This document shows positions 35,330-45,334 of a stretch of 64,000 bases of DNA, piece after piece. A program made the translations under genes and the position numbers. Position 1 is the stretch's first letter; each line of letters opens with the position of its first letter. This DNA is from an uncultured Draconibacterium sp. (GTDB lineage Bacteria; Bacteroidota; Bacteroidia; Bacteroidales; Prolixibacteraceae): the NCBI RefSeq assembly GCF_963677155.1, contig NZ_OY781884.1:3282501-3346500 (forward strand), in the 5' to 3' direction. The notes beneath the pieces are model-generated. The model ran no database searches, was not told the origin of the DNA, and saw only the letters and a program-made list of their open reading frames with translations.

Positions 35330-36739
35330 TTAGTTGATTCCTTTAGCCATTTCGATGGCCTTTTTCAATGCCGCCAGTTTGTTATTCACCTCCTGTAATT
35401 CACTTTCTTCTTGCGAGTCGGCCACAATTCCGGCACCTGCCTGGTAAAACAGTTTTTTGTCTTTACTCAAAAACGAACGAATCATAATCGCATGGTTCAC
35501 CGAATTATCAAAACCCAGGTAACCAATACATCCGCCATAGTACCCACGGTTCTGGTTCTCGTATTTATCTATCAGTTCCATGGCTTTATACTTGGGAGCT
35601 CCCGAAAGTGTTCCGGCCGGGAATGTTTCTCCCAGTACTTTAATGAGGTTGGTATCGTCAGTTATTTCGCCCGAAACCTGCGAAACCAAGTGAATTACAT
35701 GCGAAAAGAATTGCACTTCGCGATAGGTTTCAACAATTACATTGTCGGCATTTCTGCTTAAATCGTTACGGGCAAGATCCACCAACATCACGTGCTCGGC
35801 ATTTTCTTTTGGATCTTTGCTCAGCTTTTCAGCCAACTCTCGATCCTGATCGTCGTTACCGGTTCGTTTAAAAGTTCCGGCAATGGGATGAATGTATGCT
35901 TTATTGTCTTTAATTCTGATTTCAGCTTCCGGGCTTGAACCAAAAATACTGTAAGTGCCGTAATCGAAATAGAACAGGTAGGGCGATGGATTTATCGAAC
36001 GAAGTGCACGGTAAACATTAAAATCGTCACCAACAAATTCCTGTGAGAACTGGCGACTTAAAACAATCTGGAAAACGTCACCACGGTAGCAGTGCTCTTT
36101 CCCTTTGGTAACCATTTGCATGTATTCTTCGTCGGTGATGTTCGATTTTTCTTCGCCACGCACATCAAAACTTGCGGTTGAAAAGTTGAGATTCACCAAC
36201 AAATGATGAACGTAATCCATTTGCGATTCTTCGTCTTCCAACAGGTTTTCTACAATGTGGATCTGGTTTTTGTGATGATCGATGGCAACTACATATTTGT
36301 AAAAACTGTAGTGTACTTCTGGTGTTTGGTATTCTTCAGTTTTTGGCGATGAAAAACGAATGCTTTCAAAATGCTGAATGGCATCGAAATTCAGGTAACC
36401 AAATAAACCGTTGGCGGGCAGTTCAATTTCTTCCGAATCAACATTAAATGTTTTGAAGAACTTGTCCAATTCATCATGTAGCTTTTTTTCGGGTGAAAGA
36501 CTAAAATTTTCTTGCTCTCTGCCTGGCAAATTGATGCTAACCTCGCCGTTTGTTACTTTAAAATTGGCAATTGGGTTAAAAGCAATAAATGAGTAAGCAT
36601 TTTCCACTCCGTGGTAATCGGAGCTTTCCAGCAATATCGACTTGGGATAAAGCGTGCGAAGTCGTAAATAAATGCTAACCGGAGTTACGGTATCGGCAAG
36701 TATTTTACGTACGACAGGTTTAAAATTGAGTTTTTCCAT
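35330..36739 (-). CDS. trpE: Anthranilate synthase, component I
   Basis: TrpE turns chorismate into anthranilate and is normally feedback-inhibited by tryptophan. The 469-residue protein has the N-terminal domain that carries the Trp-binding site in this family (LLESSDYHGVENAYSFIAFNP, with the LLES motif). The C-terminal chorismate-binding domain shows GDVFQIVLSRQFSQ, PIAGTFKRTGND, AEHVMLVDLARNDLSR, GTLSGAPKYKAMELI and YYGGCIGYLGF. It is the first structural gene of the operon. Two Trp-codon-rich leader peptides and two terminators lie between promoter and start. Confidence 0.96.
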   Translation of the reverse strand: MEKLNFKPVVRKILADTVTPVSIYLRLRTLYPKSILLESSDYHGVENAYSFIAFNPIANFKVTNGEVSINLPGREQENFSLSPEKKLHDELDKFFKTFNVDSEEIELPANGLFGYLNFDAIQHFESIRFSSPKTEEYQTPEVHYSFYKYVVAIDHHKNQIHIVENLLEDEESQMDYVHHLLVNLNFSTASFDVRGEEKSNITDEEYMQMVTKGKEHCYRGDVFQIVLSRQFSQEFVGDDFNVYRALRSINPSPYLFYFDYGTYSIFGSSPEAEIRIKDNKAYIHPIAGTFKRTGNDDQDRELAEKLSKDPKENAEHVMLVDLARNDLSRNADNVIVETYREVQFFSHVIHLVSQVSGEITDDTNLIKVLGETFPAGTLSGAPKYKAMELIDKYENQNRGYYGGCIGYLGFDNSVNHAIMIRSFLSKDKKLFYQAGAGIVADSQEESELQEVNNKLAALKKAIEMAKGIN

Positions 36740-36797
36740 TTTGTATTTTTTGTTTGTAATTCTATTCTAAAATTGCTGTAACCAAGGTGTTTGAACT

Positions 36798-36829
36798 AAA
36801 AACGGCTCACCGTGAAATCCGATGAGCCG
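36798..36829 (-). terminator. Second trp attenuator terminator, just before trpE
   Basis: Stem arms 36820-36829 and 36803-36812 pair over 10 bp (one G-T) around a 7-base loop. A five-T run follows on the minus strand. It lies 58 bases before trpE and 32 bases after the stop of the second leader peptide. Confidence 0.85.
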
Positions 36830-36860
36830 CTTTTAATTTATGCAATGACGTATCCTCTCT

Positions 36861-36917
36861 TCACGATATTTGTAAAAAGTTGCTGCGCCACCACCAAATG
36901 TTATTGTTTGTTCTCAT
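36861..36917 (-). CDS. trpL: trp leader peptide 2 (three consecutive Trp codons)
   Basis: An 18-residue ORF reads MRTNNNIWWWRSNFLQIS. The three adjacent TGG codons (36888-36896) are what a ribosome-stalling leader needs: when charged tRNA-Trp is scarce, translation should pause there and change the folding of the RNA ahead of terminator 2. Ten-base arms, TTTATGCAAT and its exact complement (36837-36846 and 36930-36939), bracket the ORF and offer a competing structure. It lies after terminator 1 and before terminator 2. Confidence 0.8.
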   Translation of the reverse strand: MRTNNNIWWWRSNFLQIS

Positions 36918-36936
36918 AATAATTAATCTATTGCAT

Positions 36937-36964
36937 AAAAAAACCTGCTCTTGTTAGAAGCAGG
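36937..36964 (-). terminator. First trp attenuator terminator
   Basis: CCTGCT/AGCAGG arms (36959-36964 with 36944-36949) are extended by a G-T pair and followed on the minus strand by seven T (36937-36943). It lies 45 bases after the first leader peptide's stop. Confidence 0.8.
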
Positions 36965-36986
36965 CCAGTCATATCTTTAAAAATAG

Positions 36987-37044
36987 CAATATGGCTCTTA
37001 ACTCCTAACTTACGTAAGAAGACCCCACCACGGAAGCCATATTG
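36987..37044 (-). promoter_or_regulatory. Pairing arms of the first trp attenuator
   Basis: CAATATGGCT inside leader peptide 1 (37035-37044, containing its first Trp codon) has an exact 10-base complement after the stop codon (36987-36996). A ribosome stalled on the following Trp-Trp codons would cover the first arm and free the second. The second can then pair in part with ATATGACTGG (36965-36974) at the foot of terminator 1. This is the layout of a classical attenuator with alternative pairings. Confidence 0.65.
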
Positions 37045-37060
37045 TATTTATTTTTTGCAT
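37010..37060 (-). CDS. trpL: trp leader peptide 1 (three Trp codons)
   Basis: A 16-residue ORF reads MQKINTIWLPWWGLLT, preceded by AGGAA. Three of its 16 codons are TGG, far above expectation. It lies directly upstream of a terminator and then of leader peptide 2. It belongs to the kind of element described in this phylum as the Bacteroid-trp RNA motif, from memory of that family. No exact TTTG/TAnnTTTG promoter is seen between it and sprA, so the transcript start is not fixed. Confidence 0.85.
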   Translation of the reverse strand: MQKINTIWLPWWGLLT

Positions 37061-37164
37061 TTCCTAATTTTAATCTTCTGCAAGAAAAACGTTTTTTTTG
37101 AAAAAACAAAATATTGTTGACAGAAGCTTAAAAAACTATTTCTCAAATAAAGTTGGTTTAACAA

Positions 37165-40100
37165 TTAGTTAGCCAGCGTGAAACGGAAACTTATTCCAAA
37201 ATTTGCATTGGTTGTACGGTACGATAGCGAGGTAAACGGATCGTTAATAATACGATCGTAGTACACACGCATTTCGAACTTATCGCTCAGGCGGTAGTCG
37301 GCATAGGTTTTTAAGGTGAAGTTAGCCTGGCCTGCGGTAATCTGGTTGCTGTTGTCGTCTAACTGGCGTAAGAGTGTTTTTGTTTTACGGTACGAAATAT
37401 CAGCACGAACATTTAGATCATTCGAGTAAGCCCGTTGAGAATTTTTTGTTTTAATAATCAAATCCATTCGTGTAAATCGATAGCCCAATCCTAAAATATA
37501 TTCGTTACTTAAAATTTCAGTAAGCTGGTTGTTCGATAACGAGAGGTTCAGGTTACGTGCACGTTTAATTTCACCACGAGTAGTAAAGTCGTTAAGCCAC
37601 ATGATGTCGATATTGATCAGTGGGTTGAAAGCTTCAACAATACTTACGGTATTAAAATCGTAAGCCGAAACAAAGTTGTCTGCCAGGTCGCGCACCATAG
37701 TATAACCATCTTCTCCGGCGATAAAATTCAGATTGGTTGAGTACGATCCAATGTTGTAGGTTGAACGATAGGTATGTTGGAAATTCAGCGAACGCATCAC
37801 ATTGTTTAATCCCGGAATTCGAGATACCATTCCTTCGTAGCGAATACTCCAGTTCGGACGGATATATTTTAAGGATGGGAACAAGCTCAGCGAAACATCT
37901 TCAGGACTTTTATTTTGGTAAGCTGCCAGGAATGCCGGAACAAGAACTTCAACCGAATTTGGCCCGTAACCATCAGGGTATCCCGGATAGTTTTCGTTCT
38001 GAGCATTCGGATCATAACCTGCACTTGTGCCACGCTGTTGAGCCAGACGTCTGGCTATAGTCAGGCGGTTCTCTTTCATTTTTTCGAAAGCAGCTGAGCT
38101 GGTTACTTCTTCTTTTCCTATTTTGAAAAAGGCAGTTCCCAATGTCAGTGTCGACATGCTAAAGTTGCCGCTTTCGGAGAAGCTATTGGCAACAAAACTA
38201 CCAGAGTTTGTATCGTAGTTGTAGAATTCAGTAATGTTTCTCGATATCGAACGGTTGGCTGTTAAATCAATGCGCAGGTCGGGGAGAGGCTCCCACAGCG
38301 CGCGCAGATTAATCCGCTTGTTTTCCATAATCTGAAACGGTTGATTTAATGTTGTATCGATGGTCAGCCAGCCATTTTCCGCAGCTTTTATCGCAAAGTC
38401 GCGGTCTTGCCAGCCAAACAGAAATGGAAGTCCGGGAGCCAGTTTCTGATCGAGTGTTTGTGTTCCCCATTCCGGATCGCCACTAAATTTACCTGTACCA
38501 AATAAGGTTGGTTCAGGAAGGAAGCCTGGCAAAACAGTACCTCCGTTTTTGCTGTAGTTTACAGTGAAAGTGCGGATTCCAATAACCATTCTTGTGGTGA
38601 TGTCCAACATGTCTTTTATGAACGTCTGGTCGCCGCGTTTCCCGGTAACAGTAAGCATAGCCTGCTGTACGTCAACCGATGGAACAAACTCTATGGTATT
38701 GGCATCAATAATATTCGTTTTTCCCGGAACAGCTTTCCCGTCCACATCGGTAACCAGAACTTTTATTTTTTTTGTATTTAGCTTGTGGGCAAATTGTTGT
38801 CCTTTATCGGCTGTAAATCTTGCACTTCGGCTAAACGTTTCTTCTTGTTTGCGTTGCAGAGGCTGAGTTTGTTGGTTTGTTCTTCCTCTTGTACTCCGGC
38901 TGTTAAGGCTACCTCGTCCGCGTCCTGTTCTTCTGAATTTCTGGTTGACTTCTTTAAAATAGGGCACCTTATTAAACAGGGTTTGAAAGTTGGAAGTACC
39001 GCTTAGTGTAAGGTTGCGCGAGTTGGTTATTATATTTCCAATGTTAATGTCGTCGTTGGTTAACGATCCGGCAGCCCACTCGTAAGTTCCCGAGTAGCGA
39101 ACGGTTCCGCTCATAAAATTCAATGCTTTAATACTTCGGATAGGCAACTGGTAGGTGGCATTGAAACTGTGATTGTATATGGTTGGTCGTCCTAAATTCC
39201 ACAGGTTGGTAAGAATGGAATCGCGTTTCCATTCGTAATCGTCGTCGTTTTTATTTATCCGGCCTTCGGGTTCATCAATTCGTGAGGTTCCGCGCGATGA
39301 AAAATCGACTTTCAGCGAACGGGTAACATCATAACGAATATCAAGGTAACGGTTCCAAAGGAAATCCTTGTCGAAGGTGGTCGGCAGAATCAGGTTTGGA
39401 TTGGTAATATTTCTTGATTGACGCTCGTGGTATTTTCTATATAAATCGGTACGATACGAAATTTGTGTTGGCAGCGGATAGAAATTAAAGTCGCCAATTA
39501 ATTTTAACGGCCCCTTTTGCAGGAACTGAACTTTGCTAAGCGGTTGAATTAGTTTTGGTCGGTTGCTGTAGTTGTACGAGAACATAAAACGGTGCGTTCT
39601 ATCCACGTTATACTCCGTTGTAATGTTACGTTTCGAAGTTTCGTTGTACGAATAGGTAACTGCAAAGTTTGCCGGATCCCACAAATGTGTTTTTTCTTTC
39701 TTGCGTTGCGGCTCCACTTTTACGTTGGTAAAATTGAGGCTTTTTCGCTCAATCACATCCTGCGATATATTTTTTATCGAATCCCTCTCGCTTCTGTTTC
39801 GCGCATGACTCAGCGATTCTTTTAATTCAATATCCGGATTTACCGGATCGTATTTTGGCGTTGCGGTGCTGTTTGAGTAGCCATAGTACATTGGAATACG
39901 CACACCGGCTCTTTCCGGGAAGAAGCGTCCCCAGTCGATAGATGCTGACACATCGATTTCATCCAGATCATCGATCATCCTGCTGTTAATATTTTCGTCG
40001 ATACTGCCAAAACCCGCGGTACGTTTACGTCCGGCAACTACTACGCTACCCAGGTCGGCCAAACGTGTTGAAACCCGTGCATTAGCTGCCCAGCCACCTT

Positions 40101-43100
40101 CATCATCGAAATCGGTTAAGCGTAACTCATTGGCCCAAACAATTGCTGATTTTGGTCCTGTGTTTACCTGTCCTCTTTTGTTTCGAACACCCATCATCAT
40201 AACTTCCACATTACCCAGGTTTGGGCTACCTTTTACTTTTACGCGGTTTTTACCGTCGTTCCAGCCAGTGTGTGAACCTTCAAAAACATCCTGCATCGAA
40301 ATGGTTGAACCTTCCACTCGCATGGCATCGTTGCGCTCCAGTTTCAGGTTAGTAAAAAGTTCGAGCGGAATATTTATCCGGTTTTGATCGGGCCAAACGA
40401 TATAACGGTCGCTTTCAACGTCGCCTCTGTAGTTACTACTAGGTGGAGTAAGTACCAATGGCACTTCGTATTCGTAATAGTTATAATTGTAATCCGATCC
40501 CAGACGAATAAAGAAATACAGTTCATCATCTTCCAGCGGGTATTCTTCAATTTCTTCGGCATGTACTTCCATTTTCAGGGTTTTATACCTTCTGAAATCC
40601 ATGTACAACGATTTGTATGCCGCACGTGCGTCGCCTTCTGCCAGCTCGGTTACTTTCATCTCAATCGATTGCTCGTTTAGCTGGCGCAGCTGTGGATTGG
40701 CCGGGTCGATTACCCTTGATACCCCCGGAGGTAAGATATAGTTTACCGGTTCGCGGCTTGAGTTTTCTTCGATACTCACGGCAGAAATGTCAAACTGTGC
40801 ATTTGTTGAAGGAATTCCACCTTCTTCCAAAATATCGCCGGTGTAACGACGCCAATCGGCGCGAACAAGGTCGAGTGTGGCAAAACGCAGAACCGTAGAA
40901 TCCTGAAATCCGTGTAAGAACATTCTCATAAAACGAATGGAACTAAAATCATTGATACCACCGACTACTGCATCAGGTTTAGTTACCGGAATCTTAAACT
41001 GATACCAAGCTGCTTCTCCTGTTTTTCCATTTTTTAACGAAACCGGTCTGCTTCTTTTATCAACAATATAGTTCTTGCCAACAACCATATCCTCTTTTTT
41101 TATACTAACCTTGTATTGAAAATAGCGTTCGTATTCATTCAGAGTGTTGTCTCCGTTAATGTCTTCAATATCAGGTAGTGTTGTCGCCGAAGTTGGGTAG
41201 GGCTCCTTTGACATTTCCGTAGTTGGTGAGTTGCCATCGGGGCCGTTATATTTTTTGTAGCGTTCCAGAATCCCCAGTTCCTGCCCATCGTAATCTGATC
41301 CGCGGTAATAGTGGAAGTTATCCGAGGAGGGGTCGTTCATGACCTGCTGGTAAACATCGTCGCTTACCTTTTGCTGCAATTCCTGCAAGTATCTTTCAAA
41401 ATGTGTACGCTCGTCATCATCGTTCAATCCGTCAAAGCCAATATCCTGATACTGGCGGGAACTTGCGGTATTGTCGAAGGCATTTACAAGCGACTGTTGT
41501 GTTGATACGCGGCCCCAAATGGTCGTGTCGACATTGGTTAATTCGGCAGTTGTAGGTAATCCGTTCTCGAACGATTTTCGCGAGTCTTTTAATACATCTT
41601 CCGATATTTCTCCGAGGTTGAAATACAGTTCTCCTTCATTTTCCATTGGTTCAAGCGGGCCCCAATCATCATCAGGGTCAACGTATGGATCCATCATCCA
41701 GAATTCGATGTACTCGATGTTGGCATTTTCAAAGTCGCTGGTTTGAATTTCGCGCATAATACCACCCCAGCGCGATTCTGGATCGCGTAAAGTACCGTCA
41801 GGATTTACACCTGCCGCATTACTGGAGTTACCTGTGTCGTAATTGTACGGACCACGCTCTTTCGGATAAAAAGCCAGGTCGAGCACGGCAATGTTTGTTG
41901 GCTCTCCGGTTGTAAACTCACGTTCCGGAAATATCTCTTGTTCGAACACCTCGCGCACCAGGTGGTTCGACTGTAAATTCTTGTCGTTTTTTATATAATT
42001 GGGAGTAAGCGAATTGTTTCGCAGAAACAACGGATCGATGTTATACCATGCTAACCTTGCACGGTTCATACCGTAATCAAGCGATTTATTCAGGTTGGCT
42101 TCAGGGAACATATTCTCCTGATTCTGTGGGGTACTGGCCAGCATCCATGCCGAACGGGTTCGCATGTCGATAGCTGTTTTTGTTGCCTCAAAGTCATCAA
42201 TATAAACAGCTCCGTTAATCGATTTTGAGCTTCCCGGAACCAATCGAGCAAATTCCGCCTCTACATCAATTGTAGATGTAGCGTTGGTTGAATAAAAAGG
42301 TAATGCGTTTAATGCTTTGGTAATAAAAGGCGCTTCGGTATTGTAACGGGCATCCATTCCGTATATCAGGTTCGAAATCGGATCTTCGCCATAATCCACT
42401 TTCTCCGTTAAAGGGCGTTCGTTCATCCACAACATGGTGGCTCCGATATTGAAATTATCGGAGAAGGCGTAGTTGGCATGAGTTCCCATCAGGGTTTTGC
42501 GCTGCATGGTAAACAGGTCTTCGCTTTCGGTGGCAACCTGAATTGGCGTTCCGGCTTCGAGTAGTGCCTGGTTAATAATTTTTACACGGCCCAATGTGTA
42601 GTCTACTGTGTAATCTACGTTTTCGGTAAGCACCTGCCCACCGGCGGTAACTTTTACCGAACCTTGTGTAAGATTTAAAGTCCCCAGTGCGATATCGGAA
42701 CTGGACGAACCTTTGTAACTACCGGTGAGCCGGAATTTATTGTGTTCGGCATCTTGTTCTGCCTTTACCTGTGTAGAATCGTATAGCGTTTGGAAAGAGA
42801 ATTGCTCAATATCGGACGGACTTTGAAGGGAATCGGCCAGATGACTGCCAAATGGTTCAATCACCGGGAAAATTATACGACCCGAGTTGGAGTTAATCGT
42901 AATGCCTTCAACATAATCGAACACGCCGTCTTTTGTTGGATCGAGCTGCGAATTGAGCATATCCAAACGCATTACTTCCAAAAGAATATGTCCCTGGATT
43001 CGTGATGACGGCAGGTAATTGATGTAGGTACCTGTTGAATCGTTTTGGTAAACTACATTCAGTTCGAAATCGTCGTTGGTTAACTGATAGGCGTTCAGGT

Positions 43101-44655
43101 TGTAAATGTTTTTCATCATCAGGTTCCATGTTGGCTTTCCCGGCGACAAGTTTGTGCCTTTCAGTAGTTTCATAAACAGTGTTTGCGGCGCATCAATACC
43201 ATCGGTTGAGAATTCACCCACCTGGAATGTTTGTCCGTTGTAAGTAAAGTTAAAGGCTACTGCCAAAACTTCATCGGTATTTAAAGCACTGTTTAACGAA
43301 ATATATCCCAATTGTTTGTTGATGGTAAATTCGCTATCGTTTAGTTTGCGTGCCTGCTCAATTTTTTCGAAGTCGGTACCGCCTTTAAAATTCTCCCCGA
43401 ATTCCGACATAGTGCTGGTAACATTCTGTATCTGGCGCACATTGCTGTAGGTGGTCTTCATTTCGTTGTAAAGACCGTTGGCTTCGTTGTTCGGAAAAAT
43501 ATTTTTAGGGTAGGGCAGCCCGTTATTTTGCTGAAATTGTGAAATAGGGTTGTAAATGTGTGGATTGTGTTCTGCTAAATCCTGAAAGGCCAGAATGTTT
43601 CGCGAATCATCAAAATCGTTTGATTTGTTGGTTACCCAAACTTCTACTTTGTTAATGGTGATGGGCGAACGCGGAACGGCAGTACTTTGCAACCATTCGT
43701 TGTAATGATCGCGAAAATATTGTGCCAGAAAAAAGTGGCGGTTGGCATCGTAATTTGCTGCTGAAATATCGAAAGTGGCTACCTGGGCACCTCCTTCGGT
43801 TTGCACGGTTTTCGATTCGCCGCGATGTTGCGAAAATAGTGTGGTAAGTGTAAGCTTCCCGAACTGCATTTCGGCTTTAACACCAAACAGGTTGGAGGCT
43901 CCTGTAATTAACGACCCGTTTAATGGTAACGATACATTTCCGGCTTCAATGCGTTGTAGAATTTCATCTTCGTCGCCGGTGTACTCAAGGTTCATTTTGT
44001 TTTCGTAATCAAAAGTAGCCTCGGTGTTGTAGTTCACCCGCATATTCATTTTTGTACCGATTTGGCCGGTAACGTTCATCTGAATTTTTTCGTCGAAATC
44101 AAAAGTTGGAACTTTTCGCAAACGTTCAGGAATCGATGGATTTTCGGTTTTATTTACCTGGTAGCCAAAACTTACTTCAACATAACCTTGCGGCTGAATA
44201 TTGATGGTGTTTCCTCCGAAAATACGGTTAAAGGCTTCGCTGCCAATTGTAAGTTTAGGGAGTAGTCCGCCACGGGCATCAATCGATTCCTGCTGTGTTC
44301 TCGTGCGCCAGTAATCACGTATCGATTTATCGAAATCATATTCGAGGTAATCGTCGAGCGACATACTTTGCGGCAAACGGTAATTCAGCGATCCCACCTT
44401 TTCGTAAAACACGTACTGACCAGTAATCGGGTCGTACACAATTTCATATTTTATGTTGCTGGGCTTGTTGAGGTATAATTTCGACGAATCCTGGTCGGGA
44501 TATCCAAAAGCCGGCTGGTCTTCAAAAGGGTATGGCAATGTGCCCGTTGTATCTATTTCAGACACTTCCTGAGCTTCTCCATTGAAAGGAACTGAAAGGG
44601 CAAAAAATACAAATAGAATGAAGAATATTTTAGGTAAACTTCGGCTAAGTGTCAT
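37165..44655 (-). CDS. sprA: Cell-surface/T9SS translocon protein SprA
   Basis: The very large protein (2496 residues) starts with a signal peptide (MTLSRSLPKIFFILFVFFALSVPFNGEAQ). An N-terminal SprA region follows (LNYRLPQSMSLDDYLEYDFDKSIRDYWRTRTQ, and GGNTINIQPQGYVEVSFGYQVNKTENPSIPERLRKVPTFDFDEKIQMNVTGQIGTKMN), both well-known SprA stretches. The rest is a huge beta barrel ending KTYADYRLSDKFEMRVYYDRI...NFGISFRFTL. SprA is the outer-membrane channel of the type IX secretion system, about 2400 residues in Flavobacterium johnsoniae. Its neighbour ruvA is the one commonly found beside sprA. The trp operon begins just downstream on the same strand. Confidence 0.96.
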   Translation of the reverse strand: MTLSRSLPKIFFILFVFFALSVPFNGEAQEVSEIDTTGTLPYPFEDQPAFGYPDQDSSKLYLNKPSNIKYEIVYDPITGQYVFYEKVGSLNYRLPQSMSLDDYLEYDFDKSIRDYWRTRTQQESIDARGGLLPKLTIGSEAFNRIFGGNTINIQPQGYVEVSFGYQVNKTENPSIPERLRKVPTFDFDEKIQMNVTGQIGTKMNMRVNYNTEATFDYENKMNLEYTGDEDEILQRIEAGNVSLPLNGSLITGASNLFGVKAEMQFGKLTLTTLFSQHRGESKTVQTEGGAQVATFDISAANYDANRHFFLAQYFRDHYNEWLQSTAVPRSPITINKVEVWVTNKSNDFDDSRNILAFQDLAEHNPHIYNPISQFQQNNGLPYPKNIFPNNEANGLYNEMKTTYSNVRQIQNVTSTMSEFGENFKGGTDFEKIEQARKLNDSEFTINKQLGYISLNSALNTDEVLAVAFNFTYNGQTFQVGEFSTDGIDAPQTLFMKLLKGTNLSPGKPTWNLMMKNIYNLNAYQLTNDDFELNVVYQNDSTGTYINYLPSSRIQGHILLEVMRLDMLNSQLDPTKDGVFDYVEGITINSNSGRIIFPVIEPFGSHLADSLQSPSDIEQFSFQTLYDSTQVKAEQDAEHNKFRLTGSYKGSSSSDIALGTLNLTQGSVKVTAGGQVLTENVDYTVDYTLGRVKIINQALLEAGTPIQVATESEDLFTMQRKTLMGTHANYAFSDNFNIGATMLWMNERPLTEKVDYGEDPISNLIYGMDARYNTEAPFITKALNALPFYSTNATSTIDVEAEFARLVPGSSKSINGAVYIDDFEATKTAIDMRTRSAWMLASTPQNQENMFPEANLNKSLDYGMNRARLAWYNIDPLFLRNNSLTPNYIKNDKNLQSNHLVREVFEQEIFPEREFTTGEPTNIAVLDLAFYPKERGPYNYDTGNSSNAAGVNPDGTLRDPESRWGGIMREIQTSDFENANIEYIEFWMMDPYVDPDDDWGPLEPMENEGELYFNLGEISEDVLKDSRKSFENGLPTTAELTNVDTTIWGRVSTQQSLVNAFDNTASSRQYQDIGFDGLNDDDERTHFERYLQELQQKVSDDVYQQVMNDPSSDNFHYYRGSDYDGQELGILERYKKYNGPDGNSPTTEMSKEPYPTSATTLPDIEDINGDNTLNEYERYFQYKVSIKKEDMVVGKNYIVDKRSRPVSLKNGKTGEAAWYQFKIPVTKPDAVVGGINDFSSIRFMRMFLHGFQDSTVLRFATLDLVRADWRRYTGDILEEGGIPSTNAQFDISAVSIEENSSREPVNYILPPGVSRVIDPANPQLRQLNEQSIEMKVTELAEGDARAAYKSLYMDFRRYKTLKMEVHAEEIEEYPLEDDELYFFIRLGSDYNYNYYEYEVPLVLTPPSSNYRGDVESDRYIVWPDQNRINIPLELFTNLKLERNDAMRVEGSTISMQDVFEGSHTGWNDGKNRVKVKGSPNLGNVEVMMMGVRNKRGQVNTGPKSAIVWANELRLTDFDDEGGWAANARVSTRLADLGSVVVAGRKRTAGFGSIDENINSRMIDDLDEIDVSASIDWGRFFPERAGVRIPMYYGYSNSTATPKYDPVNPDIELKESLSHARNRSERDSIKNISQDVIERKSLNFTNVKVEPQRKKEKTHLWDPANFAVTYSYNETSKRNITTEYNVDRTHRFMFSYNYSNRPKLIQPLSKVQFLQKGPLKLIGDFNFYPLPTQISYRTDLYRKYHERQSRNITNPNLILPTTFDKDFLWNRYLDIRYDVTRSLKVDFSSRGTSRIDEPEGRINKNDDDYEWKRDSILTNLWNLGRPTIYNHSFNATYQLPIRSIKALNFMSGTVRYSGTYEWAAGSLTNDDINIGNIITNSRNLTLSGTSNFQTLFNKVPYFKEVNQKFRRTGRGRGSLNSRSTRGRTNQQTQPLQRKQEETFSRSARFTADKGQQFAHKLNTKKIKVLVTDVDGKAVPGKTNIIDANTIEFVPSVDVQQAMLTVTGKRGDQTFIKDMLDITTRMVIGIRTFTVNYSKNGGTVLPGFLPEPTLFGTGKFSGDPEWGTQTLDQKLAPGLPFLFGWQDRDFAIKAAENGWLTIDTTLNQPFQIMENKRINLRALWEPLPDLRIDLTANRSISRNITEFYNYDTNSGSFVANSFSESGNFSMSTLTLGTAFFKIGKEEVTSSAAFEKMKENRLTIARRLAQQRGTSAGYDPNAQNENYPGYPDGYGPNSVEVLVPAFLAAYQNKSPEDVSLSLFPSLKYIRPNWSIRYEGMVSRIPGLNNVMRSLNFQHTYRSTYNIGSYSTNLNFIAGEDGYTMVRDLADNFVSAYDFNTVSIVEAFNPLINIDIMWLNDFTTRGEIKRARNLNLSLSNNQLTEILSNEYILGLGYRFTRMDLIIKTKNSQRAYSNDLNVRADISYRKTKTLLRQLDDNSNQITAGQANFTLKTYADYRLSDKFEMRVYYDRIINDPFTSLSYRTTNANFGISFRFTLAN

Positions 44656-44740
44656 TTCATTTAAATTACTACAACAAAGGCTTTTCGAAAAAAATGGTTG
44701 CTATTTCTTGTTAGGTTTTCTTTTTCGAAAACGGTAAATT

Positions 44741-45322
44741 TTATAACCTTTTTAATGCTTGTTTTATAACGCTTTCAACGTTTGTGTCAGGTTGTTCCTG
44801 AAGTATCTTCGTTACTATCTTTTCTGCATCTTTCTTTGCAAAACCAAGCATGACTAATGCAGATAACGATTCATTTCTGATAGTATTGTCTGCAACATGT
44901 AAAATTTGCCCCGAATCGGGTATTTTTCCAAGTTTATCTTTTAAATCGATTATGATACGTTGTGCCGTTTTTGCTCCGATACCTTTTACGGCTTTTAACA
45001 CCGCCACATTTTCGGTTGTTACTGCTGCTTTTAATTCATCAGGATTTAACGACGAAAGCATCATGTTTGCCGTGCTGGAACCAACTCCATTCACCGAAAT
45101 CAGGTTCCGAAATAATTCACGTTCGGTGGTGGTGGCAAAACCATACAATGTATGAGCGTCTTCGCGAACTACCTGGTGTAAATAAACTTTCACTTCCTTA
45201 TTTCCGTTTAGAGCGCTGTAAGTGTTCAACGAGATATGAACAAAGTAGCCAACACCAGAAGTTTCTACCACAACATGTGTTGCGCTTATTTCGGCAATGT
45301 TACCTTTAATGAATTCGTACAT
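44741..45322 (-). CDS. ruvA: Holliday junction branch migration protein RuvA
   Basis: RuvA binds four-way junctions and guides the RuvB motor. The 193-residue protein has the OB-fold N-terminus (MYEFIKGNIAEISATHVVVETSGVGYFVHIS) and two helix-hairpin-helix motifs (LISVNGVGSSTANMMLS and LKAVKGIGAKTAQRIIIDLKDKLG). A flexible linker leads to a C-terminal three-helix RuvB-binding domain (RNESLSALVMLGFAKKDAEKIV). It lies 12 bases after pdxA and upstream of sprA on one strand. Confidence 0.97.
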   Translation of the reverse strand: MYEFIKGNIAEISATHVVVETSGVGYFVHISLNTYSALNGNKEVKVYLHQVVREDAHTLYGFATTTERELFRNLISVNGVGSSTANMMLSSLNPDELKAAVTTENVAVLKAVKGIGAKTAQRIIIDLKDKLGKIPDSGQILHVADNTIRNESLSALVMLGFAKKDAEKIVTKILQEQPDTNVESVIKQALKRL

Positions 45323-45334
45323 CTCAAAGCTCTT

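Noticed and set aside
37165-44655. Many 60-110-codon plus-strand frames within sprA
   Set aside because: All lie antisense within one uninterrupted 2496-codon gene with clear SprA motifs.
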